Of a stretch of 64,000 nucleotides of DNA, positions 14,601 through 23,960 are shown piece by piece. Each line of letters begins with the position of its first letter. The stretch's first letter is position 1. Below the pieces are notes generated by a model. That model was not told where the DNA came from, made no database searches, and saw only the letters and a list, made by a program, of their open reading frames with translations. Location: the NCBI GenBank assembly GCA_023678885.1, contig JAHCLQ010000881.1, positions 78,819 to 142,818 on the forward strand, read 5' to 3'. This stretch comes from Pogostemon cablin. Taxonomy: Eukaryota > Streptophyta > Magnoliopsida > Lamiales > Lamiaceae. The position numbers were made by a program, and so were the translations under genes.

Positions 14601-16996
14601 TTTACTTCATTTAGATGCATATTTACTTCATTGCGATCAACATTTCCTTCGTTTCGATGCATATTTACTTCATTTTGTTGCATAATTACTTCATTCAGAT
14701 CAACATTTTCATCGTTTTGATACATATTTACTCTATTTTGATGCATATTTACTTCACTATGATCAACATTTCCTCTGTTTCGTTGTATGTTTCCTTCATT
14801 CTGATGCATATTTACTTCATTAAGATCAACATTTCCATCGATTCGATGCATATATCCATCATTTCGATGCATATTTCCTTCGTTTCGATGTATTTAATTA
14901 CTTCATTTTGATGCATATTTACTTAATTTCGATGCATTTTTCCTTCATTTTGATGCATATTTACTTCATTACGATAAACATTTCCTTCATTTCGATGCAT
15001 ATTTACTTCATTTTTATACATATTTACCTCATTATGATCAACATTTCCTTCGTTTTGATGCATATTTCTTTCGTTTTGATGCACATTACTTCATTTTGAT
15101 GTTCATTTTCTCATTTCGATGCATATTTACTTCTTTTTGATTCAAATTTTGATGCATATTTACTTCATTTCGATGCATATTTTCTTCGTTTCGATTGATA
15201 TTTACTTTATTTTGATGCATATTTACTAAATTTCGATCGATATTTTCTTCGTTTCGATGCATTTTCACTTTATTTTGATGGATATTTACTTCATTATGAT
15301 CAACATTTTCTTTGTTTCGATGTATATTTACTTCATTATGATGCATTTACCTCATTATGATCAACATTTCCTTCATTTCGATGCATATTTCTTTTGTTTT
15401 GATTCATATTTTTCTTCCTTTCGAAGCATATTTACTTTATTTTGATGGATATTTACTTCATTATGATCAACATTTCCTTCGTTTTGATGCATATTTACTT
15501 CATTTCGATGCATATTTCCTTAATTTTGATGCATATTTACTTCATAACGACCAATATTTCCTTCGTTGTCGATGCATATTTACTTCATTTTGATGCATTT
15601 ACCTCATTATAATCAATATTTCCTTCGTTTCGATGCATATTTCTTTTGTTTTGATGCACATTTACTTCATTTTGATGCTCATTTTCTTGTTTCGATGCAT
15701 ATTTACTTCATTTTGATTCAAATTTTGATGCATTTTTCTTTCGTTTCAATTGATATTTACTTCATTTTGATGCATATTTCCTTCTTTTTGATGCAGATTT
15801 ATTTCATTACGTTCAACATTTCCTTTGTTTTGATGCATATTTTCTTAATTTTGATGCATATTTACTTCATTACGATTAATATTTTCTTCATTTCGATGTA
15901 TATTTACTTCATTTTGACGCATATTTAGGTCATTACGATCAACATTTCCTTAGTTTTGATGCTTATTTACATCATTTTGATGCATATTTACCTCATTAAG
16001 ATCTACATTTCCTTCGTTTCGATGCATATCTCTTTCGTTTCGATGAAAATTTACTTCATTTTGATGCATATATACTTCATTGCGATCAACATTTTCTTCG
16101 TTTCGATGTGTATTTACTTCATATTTTTCATAATTACTTCATTCAGATCAACATTTTCATCGTTTCGATACATATTTACTTTATTTTGATGCATATTTAC
16201 TTCACTACGATCAACATTTCCTTTGTTTCGATGTATGTTTCATTCATTCTGATGCATATTTACTCCATTACGATCAACATTATCTTCGATTCGATTCATA
16301 TATCTATCATTTTGATGCATATTTCCTTCATTTCGATGTATATAATTACTTCATTTTGATGCATATTTACTTCATTTCTATGCATATTTTCTTCATTTTA
16401 AAGCATATTTACTTCATTACGATCAATATTTTCTTCGTTTCAATGCATATTTACTTCATTTTGATGCATGTTTACCTTATTATGATCAACATTTCTTTCT
16501 TTTCGATGCATATTTCTTTCGTTTAGATGCATATTTACTTCATTACGATCAATATTTTCTTCATTTCGATGTATATTTACTTCATTTTGATGCATATTTA
16601 CTTCATTATGATCAACATTTCCTTCGTTTCGATGCATATTTAATTTATTTTGATGCATATTTACCTCATTACGATCAACATTTCCTTCGTTTTGATGCAT
16701 ATTTCTTTTGTTTTGATGCACATTTACTTCATTTTGATGCTCATTTTCTTGTTTCGATGAATATTTACTTCTTTTTTATTCAAATTTTGATGCATTTTTC
16801 TTTCGTTCAATTGATATTTACTTTATTTGATGTATATTTCCTTCATTTTGATGCAGATTTACTCCATTACGTTCAACATTTCCTTCGTTTTAATGTATAT
16901 TTTCTTCATTTTGATGCATATTTAATTCATTATGATCAATATTTCCTTCGTTTCGATACATATTTTCTTCATTTTGATGTATATTTACTTCATTAC
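5602..16996 (+). repeat. 21-bp satellite array, block II
   Basis: Continuous 21-bp tandem repeat in the same orientation as block I. The left part (5602 to about 6500) is irregular, with shorter local repeats: landmarks at 5752 and 6585 recur about 833 bp apart. From about 6585 rightwards it is organised in long higher-order units of about 2.7-2.9 kb. Landmark monomer strings recur at 6585, 9308, 12197 and 15086, and at 7454, 10177, 13066 and 15956. Element A interrupts the block at 16997. No gene is supported. Confidence 0.95.
9130..16996 (+). repeat. 2,889-bp higher-order repeat, three copies (last cut by element A)
   Basis: Using one phase, copies start at 9130, 12019 and 14908. The spacing is 2,889 bp at nearly every landmark, and the copies are almost identical. 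The length is not a whole multiple of 21, because the unit contains irregular monomers such as ATAATTACTTCATT and a shortened GCACATTACTTC. An older, shorter copy (about 2,723 bp spacing) precedes the first. The third copy is interrupted by element A. Confidence 0.85.
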
Positions 16997-17168
16997 TATA
17001 ATATCTTAGTTCAACAAGATTTTTTTTAGAAAGCCCAGAACCTATTTATTTATTTTTATAGCCCAAAAGGCCAGCCCAATTAAGCCCAACTAGATTTTTT
17101 TAGAAAGCTCAAACTTATTTATTTATTTATTTTGTGGCCCAAAGTTTCAGCCCACTTAAATGGCCTGA

Positions 17169-17176
17169 TATATAAT
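17169..17176 (+). promoter_or_regulatory. Candidate LTR TATA box
   Basis: TATATAAT follows GGCCTGA and precedes a purine-rich stretch by about 20-30 bases. The site is kept in all LTR copies that cover it, including the reversed solo LTR (near 5344-5352). The position fits a retrotransposon promoter, but no transcription start can be seen from sequence alone. Confidence 0.4.
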
Positions 17177-18150
17177 TAGTAAGGCTAAAGTTAAAAAAAA
17201 AGAGAGAGAAGAACAGGAGAAGAAAAGCAAAAGAGGGGAAAGAAGAGAGGAAGAGGAGAAACCCTTGTTGATCAAATTCTCCCTTACAACCCTCATCCTA
17301 GGTGGTTTTTAAGTTGTTTTGAGGTAAGTGGTGTGTGAATTAAGCTTCCTTCTTCCATGATTTTGTAATTTTGTGGGGTTTTTCTTTTAGGTATGTGGGT
17401 AATTTGCAGACTGTTCGAACTGATTTTGACATAGCTATTGCCCTCGAAAGTTTGCAAACTTAATTTCTCTACGTAGCTGAACTCGTTAGCTTTCCGTAGC
17501 CACTTGAAACGCCTCAATCCGATTATTCTACAATTAGTTATAATTTTTCTCGTAAACTGCCGCTAGCTGGAAAATTTCAGAATTTTTATGTCGAATTCAA
17601 ACTTATTTTCTATCGTTTCGTTTAGTTAATCTATTGAAACGGGTTATGTGGGATTGGGAACTGATGTTAAGGAGTTACATGCCATTTTTATTTAATATCG
17701 ACTCGTTCGAACTCGATTAGGATTTGTTTTTAGCAATGAAAGGGATGTTAACGCTAATAGTTAGTTATATTTAATTTGTCTTTAATTGCTCATCTCCTTT
17801 CTAGGTAAAGAACCATCGACGAAGGGCAAGGGACCGACTTCAGATTCCGGAGAGAGTTAATCACTTCCTTGTGAGTTGATAATTCGGGAACGCCTTCTCT
17901 TATGGGAAGTGTGGACCCTCGATAAATGTGCATTTATTTTAGTTTTAGTTAATTGATAAGAAAATTATTTGGTATTATGTTATGTGGTAAAGAGCCTGAT
18001 TGACTCGATTGCTCTGGTTAGAGTCATGTTAGCCATTTTATGAGTATTATTGATTTCTGGTTATTCTTGTGTGCCAATTAAGACTCTAACTTGAGTCGTT
18101 ATTCATCTTTTGATGCACATGCATATGTATGCCTGGTACCAAGGTTAAGT

Positions 18151-18290
18151 AGCCCGAATTGGTCACGGTTCGGGTGAGTTGGAGCGACATTGATTAAGTA
18201 GCCCGAATTTGTCGCGGTTCGGGTGAGTTAGAGTGACAACCAAGTTGCCCGTGATTGGCAAACCTGGGTGAGTTAGATCTAACGGGGCAC
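18151..18290 (+). repeat. Tandem hairpin repeats inside the LTR
   Basis: Two units about 49 bp apart each contain the inverted pair CCCGAA...TTCGGG (18153-18158 with 18169-18174, and 18202-18207 with 18218-18223), followed by GGGTGAGTT. A third GGGTGAGTTAGA copy follows near 18267 and ends in the palindrome GTTAGATCTAAC. The block is present in all the LTRs of the window. Confidence 0.7.
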
Positions 18291-19225
18291 CTGTCCATTT
18301 GCCAAATTCTGATACTCTAGAGGTTGATCGTTAGATGGATCAGTCTATTATAGGCTCAGTCAACGTCACCGGTGTGGGACATGCATATCATATATGTTTA
18401 TATGTTTGATCATTTCAAGTATTCACGTCGATATTGAATTGTGAACTTTAGCACTTGGCGTATTGAGAAAGAATATTAATGTGCATTTTATCTAGAGTAA
18501 CGGTGACGGGCTTGGACTGTCTCTCGACGGAGAGCTCAGTTCGAGGAGGATATTGACTACCCACGCGTCTTTTATGTGATAACATGTTGTTTGAACTAAT
18601 TGTGTTATTCGTAAATGTGCACTACGGTTTTTATTTTCATTAATATGTATACTGAGTGAGAAATAGTTATTGTGGGACGAAATGTGGGATTTTATGTTAT
18701 GAACCGCGAGTGGAATACATGCTTCGTATAAGGGTCGGGGTGACCGGCTTATCACCTCATTGAGCTAGTGGTTTTGCTCACCCCCATCATTCTTTCCTTT
18801 TCAGGCTGTTGATATCGTTTTGGTTGGAGGTTTTCCTATCGTTTGCTCGTCATCCAATCCGTGTTTTGGGTACTTTCTCTTTTATGTAAATTGACGGATT
18901 CATTGGCGAGATTGTATAGTTTATATTTGGTGACCCCCTTGATGTTCTTATTGTACCTTCGCGATGTTATATCGTTCATGTATATTTTCTTTAAACTAAG
19001 TTACACTGTTGTATTTTGTACCTTTGTAAATCCTTGTTGATACTTTTTGAGATGATGTCCTCGGGTTGTACCCGTTGTTATCAGTTGTTCAGCTCTACAG
19101 GTACTTGATAGCAAGCCTTACGTTTTTTATAAACTTTGTGGAGTGGAGTGCACCCATTCTGCGAAATTTATGGTTAACGTGGCGGTTGTCGCGTTCTGTC
19201 TGGGGTCGGGGCGTGACAACTTTCT

Positions 19226-19238
19226 TGGTATCAGAGCC
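19226..19238 (+). other. Primer binding site of element A
   Basis: TGGTATCAGAGCC, complementary to the 3' end of plant initiator-Met tRNA, lies seven bases after the LTR end. It primes minus-strand cDNA synthesis in this class of element. Confidence 0.95.
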
Positions 19239-19366
19239 TGGTTTTATGATTCTCAATCTTTTTGTGTCAAGCCAATGAGTCCAACTTTGTTTCTATATCA
19301 TCCTAAGGTATTGTATTGCCTTGACATTGACCTTGTATTTTCTTTCCTTTCTTCCTTTCAGTCATT

Positions 19367-20359
19367 ATGGCACCTCCAGTTCGTCATCGAGGTCGAGGTC
19401 GAGGACACGCTCCTCGTGATCCTCCGAGTCCTCTACTCTCTTCTGTTCCTTGTGGACCTCGAGGGCATGTTTCTTCTGATCATGTCATTCCTCCGACGGT
19501 TATGGACCCTATCAATTCTGATCATAGGGTGCCAGTTTCCCAAGTAGAGGAACCACGGGCCCAGTTGCGGGTTGAGCACATGATGACACCCGAGCAGTAC
19601 CAATTGTATTATGATCACATTCGAATACATGGTGTTCCACCACCTACAACGGCTCATACAACTACGACTGTCACTGAAGAGGTTCTTCGTGCTAATGAAT
19701 CGATTCGACCTACATCTAATGTACCAGTTTTTACTCCAGAAATGGCTTTAGGAGGTTCTGCTTCTCGAGGTGCACTTTTTATACCTGATTTGGTGAAAGC
19801 AGTTGAAAACATGGGGACTTCGAAATTTGACGGTGCAAGAGATGCTTCTAACGCGGGGGCATGGTTAAAGGAGATTACAGAGACCTTTGACACCTTGATT
19901 ATTGAAGAATGTTATCGTGTGGTCATTGCAACCAAGTTGTTAGGCCCAGATGCACGACGATGGTGGCAGAATCTAAAAGAGACATATTCGGTTACTATTA
20001 CGTGGGCTATCTTTGTGGAACGATTCAAAGATCGATACTTCTCTCAGTACATCAAGGATCAGAAGAGAAAGGAGTTCTTCAACCTCTTTCAAGTATGTTT
20101 TCAGTGTCGACAGCCGGGGCATATGCGAAGTTCTTGTCCTCAACTTATGGGAACGAGCAGTCAGGGTTCTGGTCAGCTTCGTGGTAAACTAACATATTCT
20201 ACACCCAGAGATACTCGATCTGCAGTTACCAGAGTGCCCGATGCCTCAAGCGGCCCTAGTACTCAATCACCTATGCAAGGAAGGAAGCAAACTAGAGTAT
20301 TTCATATTTCCCAAGAAGAGGCTCGCTCAGATCCGAAGGTTGTGACAGGTAATTTATAA
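19367..20359 (+). CDS. gag: gag of element A, internally deleted
   Basis: Gag forms the particle that packages retrotransposon RNA. The ATG follows a long pyrimidine tract ending in CAG. Residues 5-20 are Arg/Gly rich, then comes a proline-rich linker. Residues about 150-242 resemble the plant retrotransposon gag domain, with a WW pair at 199-200 and RFKDRYF downstream. The reading passes directly from FFNLFQ (237-242) into the zinc knuckle: C244, C247, H252 and C257 in the CX2CX4HX4C pattern. Family members normally have well over a hundred residues between these two points, so a large in-frame deletion is inferred; element B shares it. If the putative intron is removed, the coding exon ends at 20348 and joins protease in frame. 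Unspliced, it stops at 20357-20359 after 330 residues. The identity as gag is secure; a working product is unlikely. Confidence 0.88.
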   Translation: MAPPVRHRGRGRGHAPRDPPSPLLSSVPCGPRGHVSSDHVIPPTVMDPINSDHRVPVSQVEEPRAQLRVEHMMTPEQYQLYYDHIRIHGVPPPTTAHTTTTVTEEVLRANESIRPTSNVPVFTPEMALGGSASRGALFIPDLVKAVENMGTSKFDGARDASNAGAWLKEITETFDTLIIEECYRVVIATKLLGPDARRWWQNLKETYSVTITWAIFVERFKDRYFSQYIKDQKRKEFFNLFQVCFQCRQPGHMRSSCPQLMGTSSQGSGQLRGKLTYSTPRDTRSAVTRVPDASSGPSTQSPMQGRKQTRVFHISQEEARSDPKVVTGNL

Positions 20360-20488
20360 TTTGAGTATTTTCACATGCTAAATCTAACCCCGCCTTGTTA
20401 TGCCACTTGATTACGAATAAAACATTCGTAAGAAATTCTATCTTTTCAAAATTTTAAATCACAATCTCACCTAATATTGCTTCTTTAG
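20349..20488 (+). other. Putative 140-bp intron between gag and protease (element A)
   Basis: The segment begins GTAATTTATAATTTG after ACAG and ends TATTGCTTCTTTAG before GCCATG. It is AT-rich and has a CTAAT branch-point-like motif about 15 bases before the terminal AG. Removing it joins gag and protease in the same frame (phase 1) and removes the gag stop. Left in, it contains stops and splits the polyprotein. Splicing is inferred; there is no transcript evidence here. Element B has the same segment at 38088-38227. Confidence 0.6.
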
Positions 20489-21420
20489 GCCATGTGTTTG
20501 TGGGAGACCATCAGGTCTACGCTTTATTTGACCCAGGTTCTGGTAGGTCTTATATCCGAGATGATCTTACTGCGATCTTAGATTATCCTATCTCTCATTT
20601 GTCACCTGGAATCATCGTTCATACCCCTCTTGGAGAGCGTCTAATTCGTGATTCGGTATTCCTTGGTTGTCCATTGAAGATCAAAGATGTCATTTTAGAG
20701 GCTGAATTGATACCATTGCCTTTGATTGATCTTGATGTTATTCTTGGCATGGATTGGCTTTCTTCTCATCATGCAATTCTCGATTGCCACGAGAAGCTTG
20801 TTATTTTTCGTAGACCAGGATTCTCAGAACTTGTTTTTGAAGGTAAACTTCAAACGAGATCCCTCTCTTTTATTTCATTGTTGACTGCGCATAAATTAAT
20901 GCGTAAGGGTTGTGAGGCATTCTTGGCATTTGTCATCGATACTTCTCTTTCTGAAACTAAACTAGATGACATCCCAATCGTGAATGAATTTCCTGATGTC
21001 TTTCCCGAAGACTTACCAGGACAACCTCCGAATCGAGAGATTGATTTTTTCATTGACGTACTTCCTGGAATCATACCTATATCGATTACTCCATATCGAA
21101 TGTCGCCTGCTGAGCTTAAGGAACTCCAGACACAACTTGGGGAATTATTGGAGAAGGGTTTCATACGACGTAGCACATCTCCATGGGGTGCTCCAGTTCT
21201 TTTTGTCAAGAAGAAAGATGGATCACTTCGTCTATGTGTCGACTACCGTCAATTGAACAAGGTGACAATCAAGAACAAATATCCTCTTCCAAGAATCGAT
21301 GATCTGTTTGATCAATTGCAAGGAGCAACTGTGTTCTCAAAAATTGATTTGCGATCCGGTTATCACCAACTCAAGATTAGGGAATCTGATATCCCTAAGT
21401 CTGCTTTTCGAACCAGATAA
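20489..21420 (+). CDS. pol: Protease and N-terminal reverse transcriptase (element A), ends at an internal stop
   Basis: The open frame begins at the putative 3' splice site; the first usable codon without splicing is a GTG at 20494. Numbering from there, residue 13 is the catalytic aspartate of the retroviral-type protease in FDPGSG. The ILGMDWL segment (about 89-95) is the second conserved protease motif. Reverse transcriptase begins near residue 190. It shows SPWGAPVLFVKKKDGSLRLC (229 onward) and the first catalytic aspartate, D285, in KIDLRSGYHQ. TAA at 21418-21420 then interrupts the domain, where related elements have a sense codon. Homology continues in the same frame immediately after. 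Element B has the identical stop, so it predates the duplication. Identity as protease/RT is secure. Confidence 0.9.
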
Positions 21421-23529
21421 GGTCATTTTGAATTCTGTGTTATGCCTTTTGGACTCACAAATGCTCCTGCAGCTTTTATGGATCTTATGAATCGGGTCTT
21501 TCGGCCGTACTTAGATAAGTTTGTCATCATCTTCATTGATGACATTCTTATTTATTCTAAATCGGACGACGAGCATTCTCATCATCTAAGAATTGCTCTG
21601 AACATTCTCAGAGAAAATCAGCTTTATGCTAAATTCTCGAAGTGTGAATTTTGGCTTCGCGAGGTAAGCTTTTTGGGTCATCACATTTCTAAAGAAGGAA
21701 TCTACGTCGATCCAGTGAAGATTCAAGCTATACTAGATTGGGAGCGTCCAAAGAATGTGACAGAGATTCGTAGTTTTCTGGGATTAGCTGGATATTATCG
21801 ACGGTTTGTCAAAGACTTTTCGTTATTGGCTTCATCTTTGACTAAATTGACTCGAAAAAGGGTAAAATTTGAATGGAGTGAAGAATGCGACGAAGCATTT
21901 CAAGAATTGAAGAGACGACTCGTTTCAGCTCCTATTCTTGCTTTGCCAGACCCAGCGATTGGAGAATTTACCATTTATAGTGACGCCTCGAGACAAGGAT
22001 TAGGATTCATTCTCATGCAAGAAGGAAAGGTTATTGCCTACGCTTCAAGGCAATTGAAGAAGAACGAAGAAAATTATCCTACACATGATTTAGAGTTGGC
22101 TGCAATCGTCTTTGCATTGAAGATCTGGAGGCACTATCTGTATGGTGCAACTTGTCGGGTTTTCACTGATCACAAGAGCTTAAAGTATATCACCACGCAA
22201 AAGGAGCTCAACCTCAGGCAAAGGCGATGGATGGAGTTGATTAATGACTATGACTTAGTCATTGATTATCATCCTGGCAAGACGAACGTTGTTGCAGATG
22301 CTCTGAGTAGAAAGTCTTCTACCTCACTTGCTTTGATTCAATCTTTTTATCTTCCTATGTTGGAGCAATTTAAATCTTTACACATTTCACTCGATTGTGA
22401 AAAGTCTAATGATTCTGCCTTAATCGCCAAATTCGAGGTTAGACCTACCTTGTTCGAGAAAATTCGAGAAAGACAATCACACGATGTTTATTTACAACAG
22501 AAGATGGCGAAGCTAAATCAAGGAAAAGAAACAGAATATCGAATTCGGGATGATGGACTTCTTACTTTTAAAAATCGTGTTTGTGTTCCATCAGAACTTG
22601 ATGTTCGTAGAGCTATTCTTGAGGAAGCCCATTCTTCAGCCTATGCTATGCATCCTGGTAGTACCAAAATGTATAGAACACTTCGGGAGCATTATTGGTG
22701 GCCAGGTATGAAACGGGACACTACTGAATTTGTATCAAAGTGCTTATCTTGCCAACAGATTAAAGCGGAACACAAAAAACCAGCTGGCATGCTTCAACCA
22801 CTACCTATTCCTGAGTGGAAATGGGAAAACGTCACAATGGATTTTGTTTCTGGTTTACCTCGAACCCAAAAGGGTCATGACTCAATTTGGGTCATTGTCG
22901 ATCGTCTGACGAAATCGGCACATTTCCTTCCAGGGCATACCAACGAATCTTTAGAGAAACTTGCCAAGTTATATGTCGATGAGATCATGAGATTGCACGG
23001 AGTACCAGTGTCAATCATATCTGACCGTGATCCAAGATTCACTTCCCGTTTTTGGCCTAGTCTGCAGAAAGCGCTAGGTACAAAATTACTATTCAGTACC
23101 TCGTTTCATCCACAGACTGATGGACAGTCAGAGAGAACTATACAGACACTAGAAGACATGCTACGTGCAGTGGTGTTGAATTTGGGAGGTAGCTGGGATA
23201 AGTACGTGACTTTGGTGGAGTTTGCTTATAACAACAGTTATCATTCAAGCATTGGAATGCCCCCGTACGAAGCTCTGTATGGCCGAAAGTGTCGAACACC
23301 ACTCTTTTGGGATGAGGTTGGCGAGAGACAAATCGAACAAGTAGAGCTTATCGAAGATGCGAAGGCAAAAATACAACTTATTCGAGACAGACTTAAGGCA
23401 GCGCAAGATCGACAGAAAAGCTACGCAGATAATAGGAGGCTCGATTTGGAGTTTAATGAAGGAGACAAAGTTTTTCTGAAAGTTTCTCCATGGAAGGGCG
23501 TGTTGCGATTCCGCCGTCGAGGAAGTTGA
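21421..23529 (+). CDS. pol: C-terminal reverse transcriptase, RNase H and integrase (element A)
   Basis: This continues the same frame after the stop; the first ATG is at 21442 (695 residues from there). Residues 33-34 are the catalytic DD of RT in FIDDIL, the Ty3/gypsy form of YxDD. RNase H spans about 170-290, with D181 in YSDAS, an E in LELAA and a D in FTDHKS. Integrase starts with the zinc-binding H..H..CxxC module in EEAHSS...MHPG...CLSC. The catalytic triad is D467 (MDF), D528 (SDRD) and E564 (SERT), with 35 residues between the last two. The order RT-RNase H-integrase defines Ty3/gypsy. The frame ends at TGA 23527-23529 because of a one-base loss just upstream, before the GPY/F module. 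In element B this ORF is cut further by another stop. Confidence 0.93.
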   Translation, partial: GHFEFCVMPFGLTNAPAAFMDLMNRVFRPYLDKFVIIFIDDILIYSKSDDEHSHHLRIALNILRENQLYAKFSKCEFWLREVSFLGHHISKEGIYVDPVKIQAILDWERPKNVTEIRSFLGLAGYYRRFVKDFSLLASSLTKLTRKRVKFEWSEECDEAFQELKRRLVSAPILALPDPAIGEFTIYSDASRQGLGFILMQEGKVIAYASRQLKKNEENYPTHDLELAAIVFALKIWRHYLYGATCRVFTDHKSLKYITTQKELNLRQRRWMELINDYDLVIDYHPGKTNVVADALSRKSSTSLALIQSFYLPMLEQFKSLHISLDCEKSNDSALIAKFEVRPTLFEKIRERQSHDVYLQQKMAKLNQGKETEYRIRDDGLLTFKNRVCVPSELDVRRAILEEAHSSAYAMHPGSTKMYRTLREHYWWPGMKRDTTEFVSKCLSCQQIKAEHKKPAGMLQPLPIPEWKWENVTMDFVSGLPRTQKGHDSIWVIVDRLTKSAHFLPGHTNESLEKLAKLYVDEIMRLHGVPVSIISDRDPRFTSRFWPSLQKALGTKLLFSTSFHPQTDGQSERTIQTLEDMLRAVVLNLGGSWDKYVTLVEFAYNNSYHSSIGMPPYEALYGRKCRTPLFWDEVGERQIEQVELIEDAKAKIQLIRDRLKAAQDRQKSYADNRRLDLEFNEGDKVFLKVSPWKGVLRFRRRGS

Positions 23530-23960
23530 GTCCAAGGTATATTGGCCCGTTTACGATCGTGCAAAGGATTGGTCGTGTCGCGTATCGACTTGAGCTACCA
23601 TCGGAATTGTCGAAGATTCACGATGTCTTCCATGTCTCTATGCTTAGAAAATATGAACCAGATCCTTCGCACGTGCTCAAAGATCCCCCAGTTGTATTAA
23701 AGGAAAATCTATCGTACGAAGTACAACCTGTTCAAATTGTAGATCGCCGAGAGAAAATGCTTCGTAACAAATCCATTCCTATGGTGAGAATTCTATGGAG
23801 AAGTGATCAAATTGAAGAAGAAACATGGGAACCAGAGTCAGTCATGCGTCAACACCATCCAAATCTCTTTTCATCTCTAGGTACGTTTATGTTTCGAGGA
23901 CGAAACTTTTTGGAGGAGGGGATACTTTATAATATCTTAGTTCAACTAGATTTTTTTTAG
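23490..23960 (+). CDS. pol: GPY/F and chromodomain-like C-terminus of pol (element A, shifted frame)
   Basis: True homology starts near 23523, in a different frame from integrase. The upstream ATG at 23490 is only an open-frame artefact. KLSPRYIGPF...VAYRLELP is the GPY/F module at the integrase C-terminus. After FHVSMLRKY and a linker comes VQIVDRREKMLRNKSIPMV with RILWR, then TWEP and LF. This is the chromodomain-like tail of plant chromoviruses, thought to tether integration to heterochromatin. It fits the satellite setting. The frame runs through the purine tract into the 3' LTR before stopping at 23958-23960. The module can only be made with the integrase if the frameshift is bypassed, for which I see no signal. 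Confidence 0.85.
   Translation: MEGRVAIPPSRKLSPRYIGPFTIVQRIGRVAYRLELPSELSKIHDVFHVSMLRKYEPDPSHVLKDPPVVLKENLSYEVQPVQIVDRREKMLRNKSIPMVRILWRSDQIEEETWEPESVMRQHHPNLFSSLGTFMFRGRNFLEEGILYNILVQLDFF
23907..23922 (+). other. Polypurine tract of element A
   Basis: TTTTTGGAGGAGGGGA directly before the 3' LTR is the plus-strand primer for cDNA synthesis. It is followed by TACTT and then TATAATATC, so the exact LTR start could be 23923 or 23928. Confidence 0.85.

Larger units (their letters stand above)
16997..19218 (+). repeat. 5' LTR of element A
   Basis: It starts at TATAATATC and ends GGGGCGTGACA, seven bases before the primer site. Length is about 2,222 bp, against about 2,295 bp for the 3' LTR, because one roughly 75-bp tandem unit in the left part is missing. 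The LTR contains a TATA-like site, splice-like signals (GAG then GTAAGT at 17321-17329; pyrimidine tract then CTAG at 17804) and a tandem hairpin block at 18151-18290. Short open frames in it are not supported as genes. Confidence 0.92.

Noticed and set aside
17293..17517. 74-codon minus-strand open frame in the LTR, also at 24297, 35032 and 42036, and on the plus strand at 5003 in the reversed LTR
   Set aside because: It is antisense to the LTR, overlaps the splice-like donor region, has no recognisable domain, and is only as conserved as the surrounding LTR.
18492..18755. 87-codon antisense open frame in the LTR, also at 36231 and 63187
   Set aside because: Present only in some LTR copies because point changes open or close it; no domain.
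18843..19040. 65-codon hydrophobic open frame inside the LTR, recurring at 25847, 36582 and 43586 and on the minus strand at 3407-3604 and 62884-63099
   Set aside because: It recurs because the LTR recurs. Its ends vary between copies, it lies in the transcribed leader, and it matches no known family.
20490..20500. Independent protease start at the ATG near 20492
   Set aside because: That ATG is in a different frame from protease. The protease frame runs through a GTG at 20494 and is more simply explained by splicing or by the polyprotein.
20850..21209. Antisense and alternate-frame open frames over pol, for example 20850-21209 and 23245-23535
   Set aside because: Shadows of the protease, reverse transcriptase and integrase frames, which carry clear catalytic motifs.
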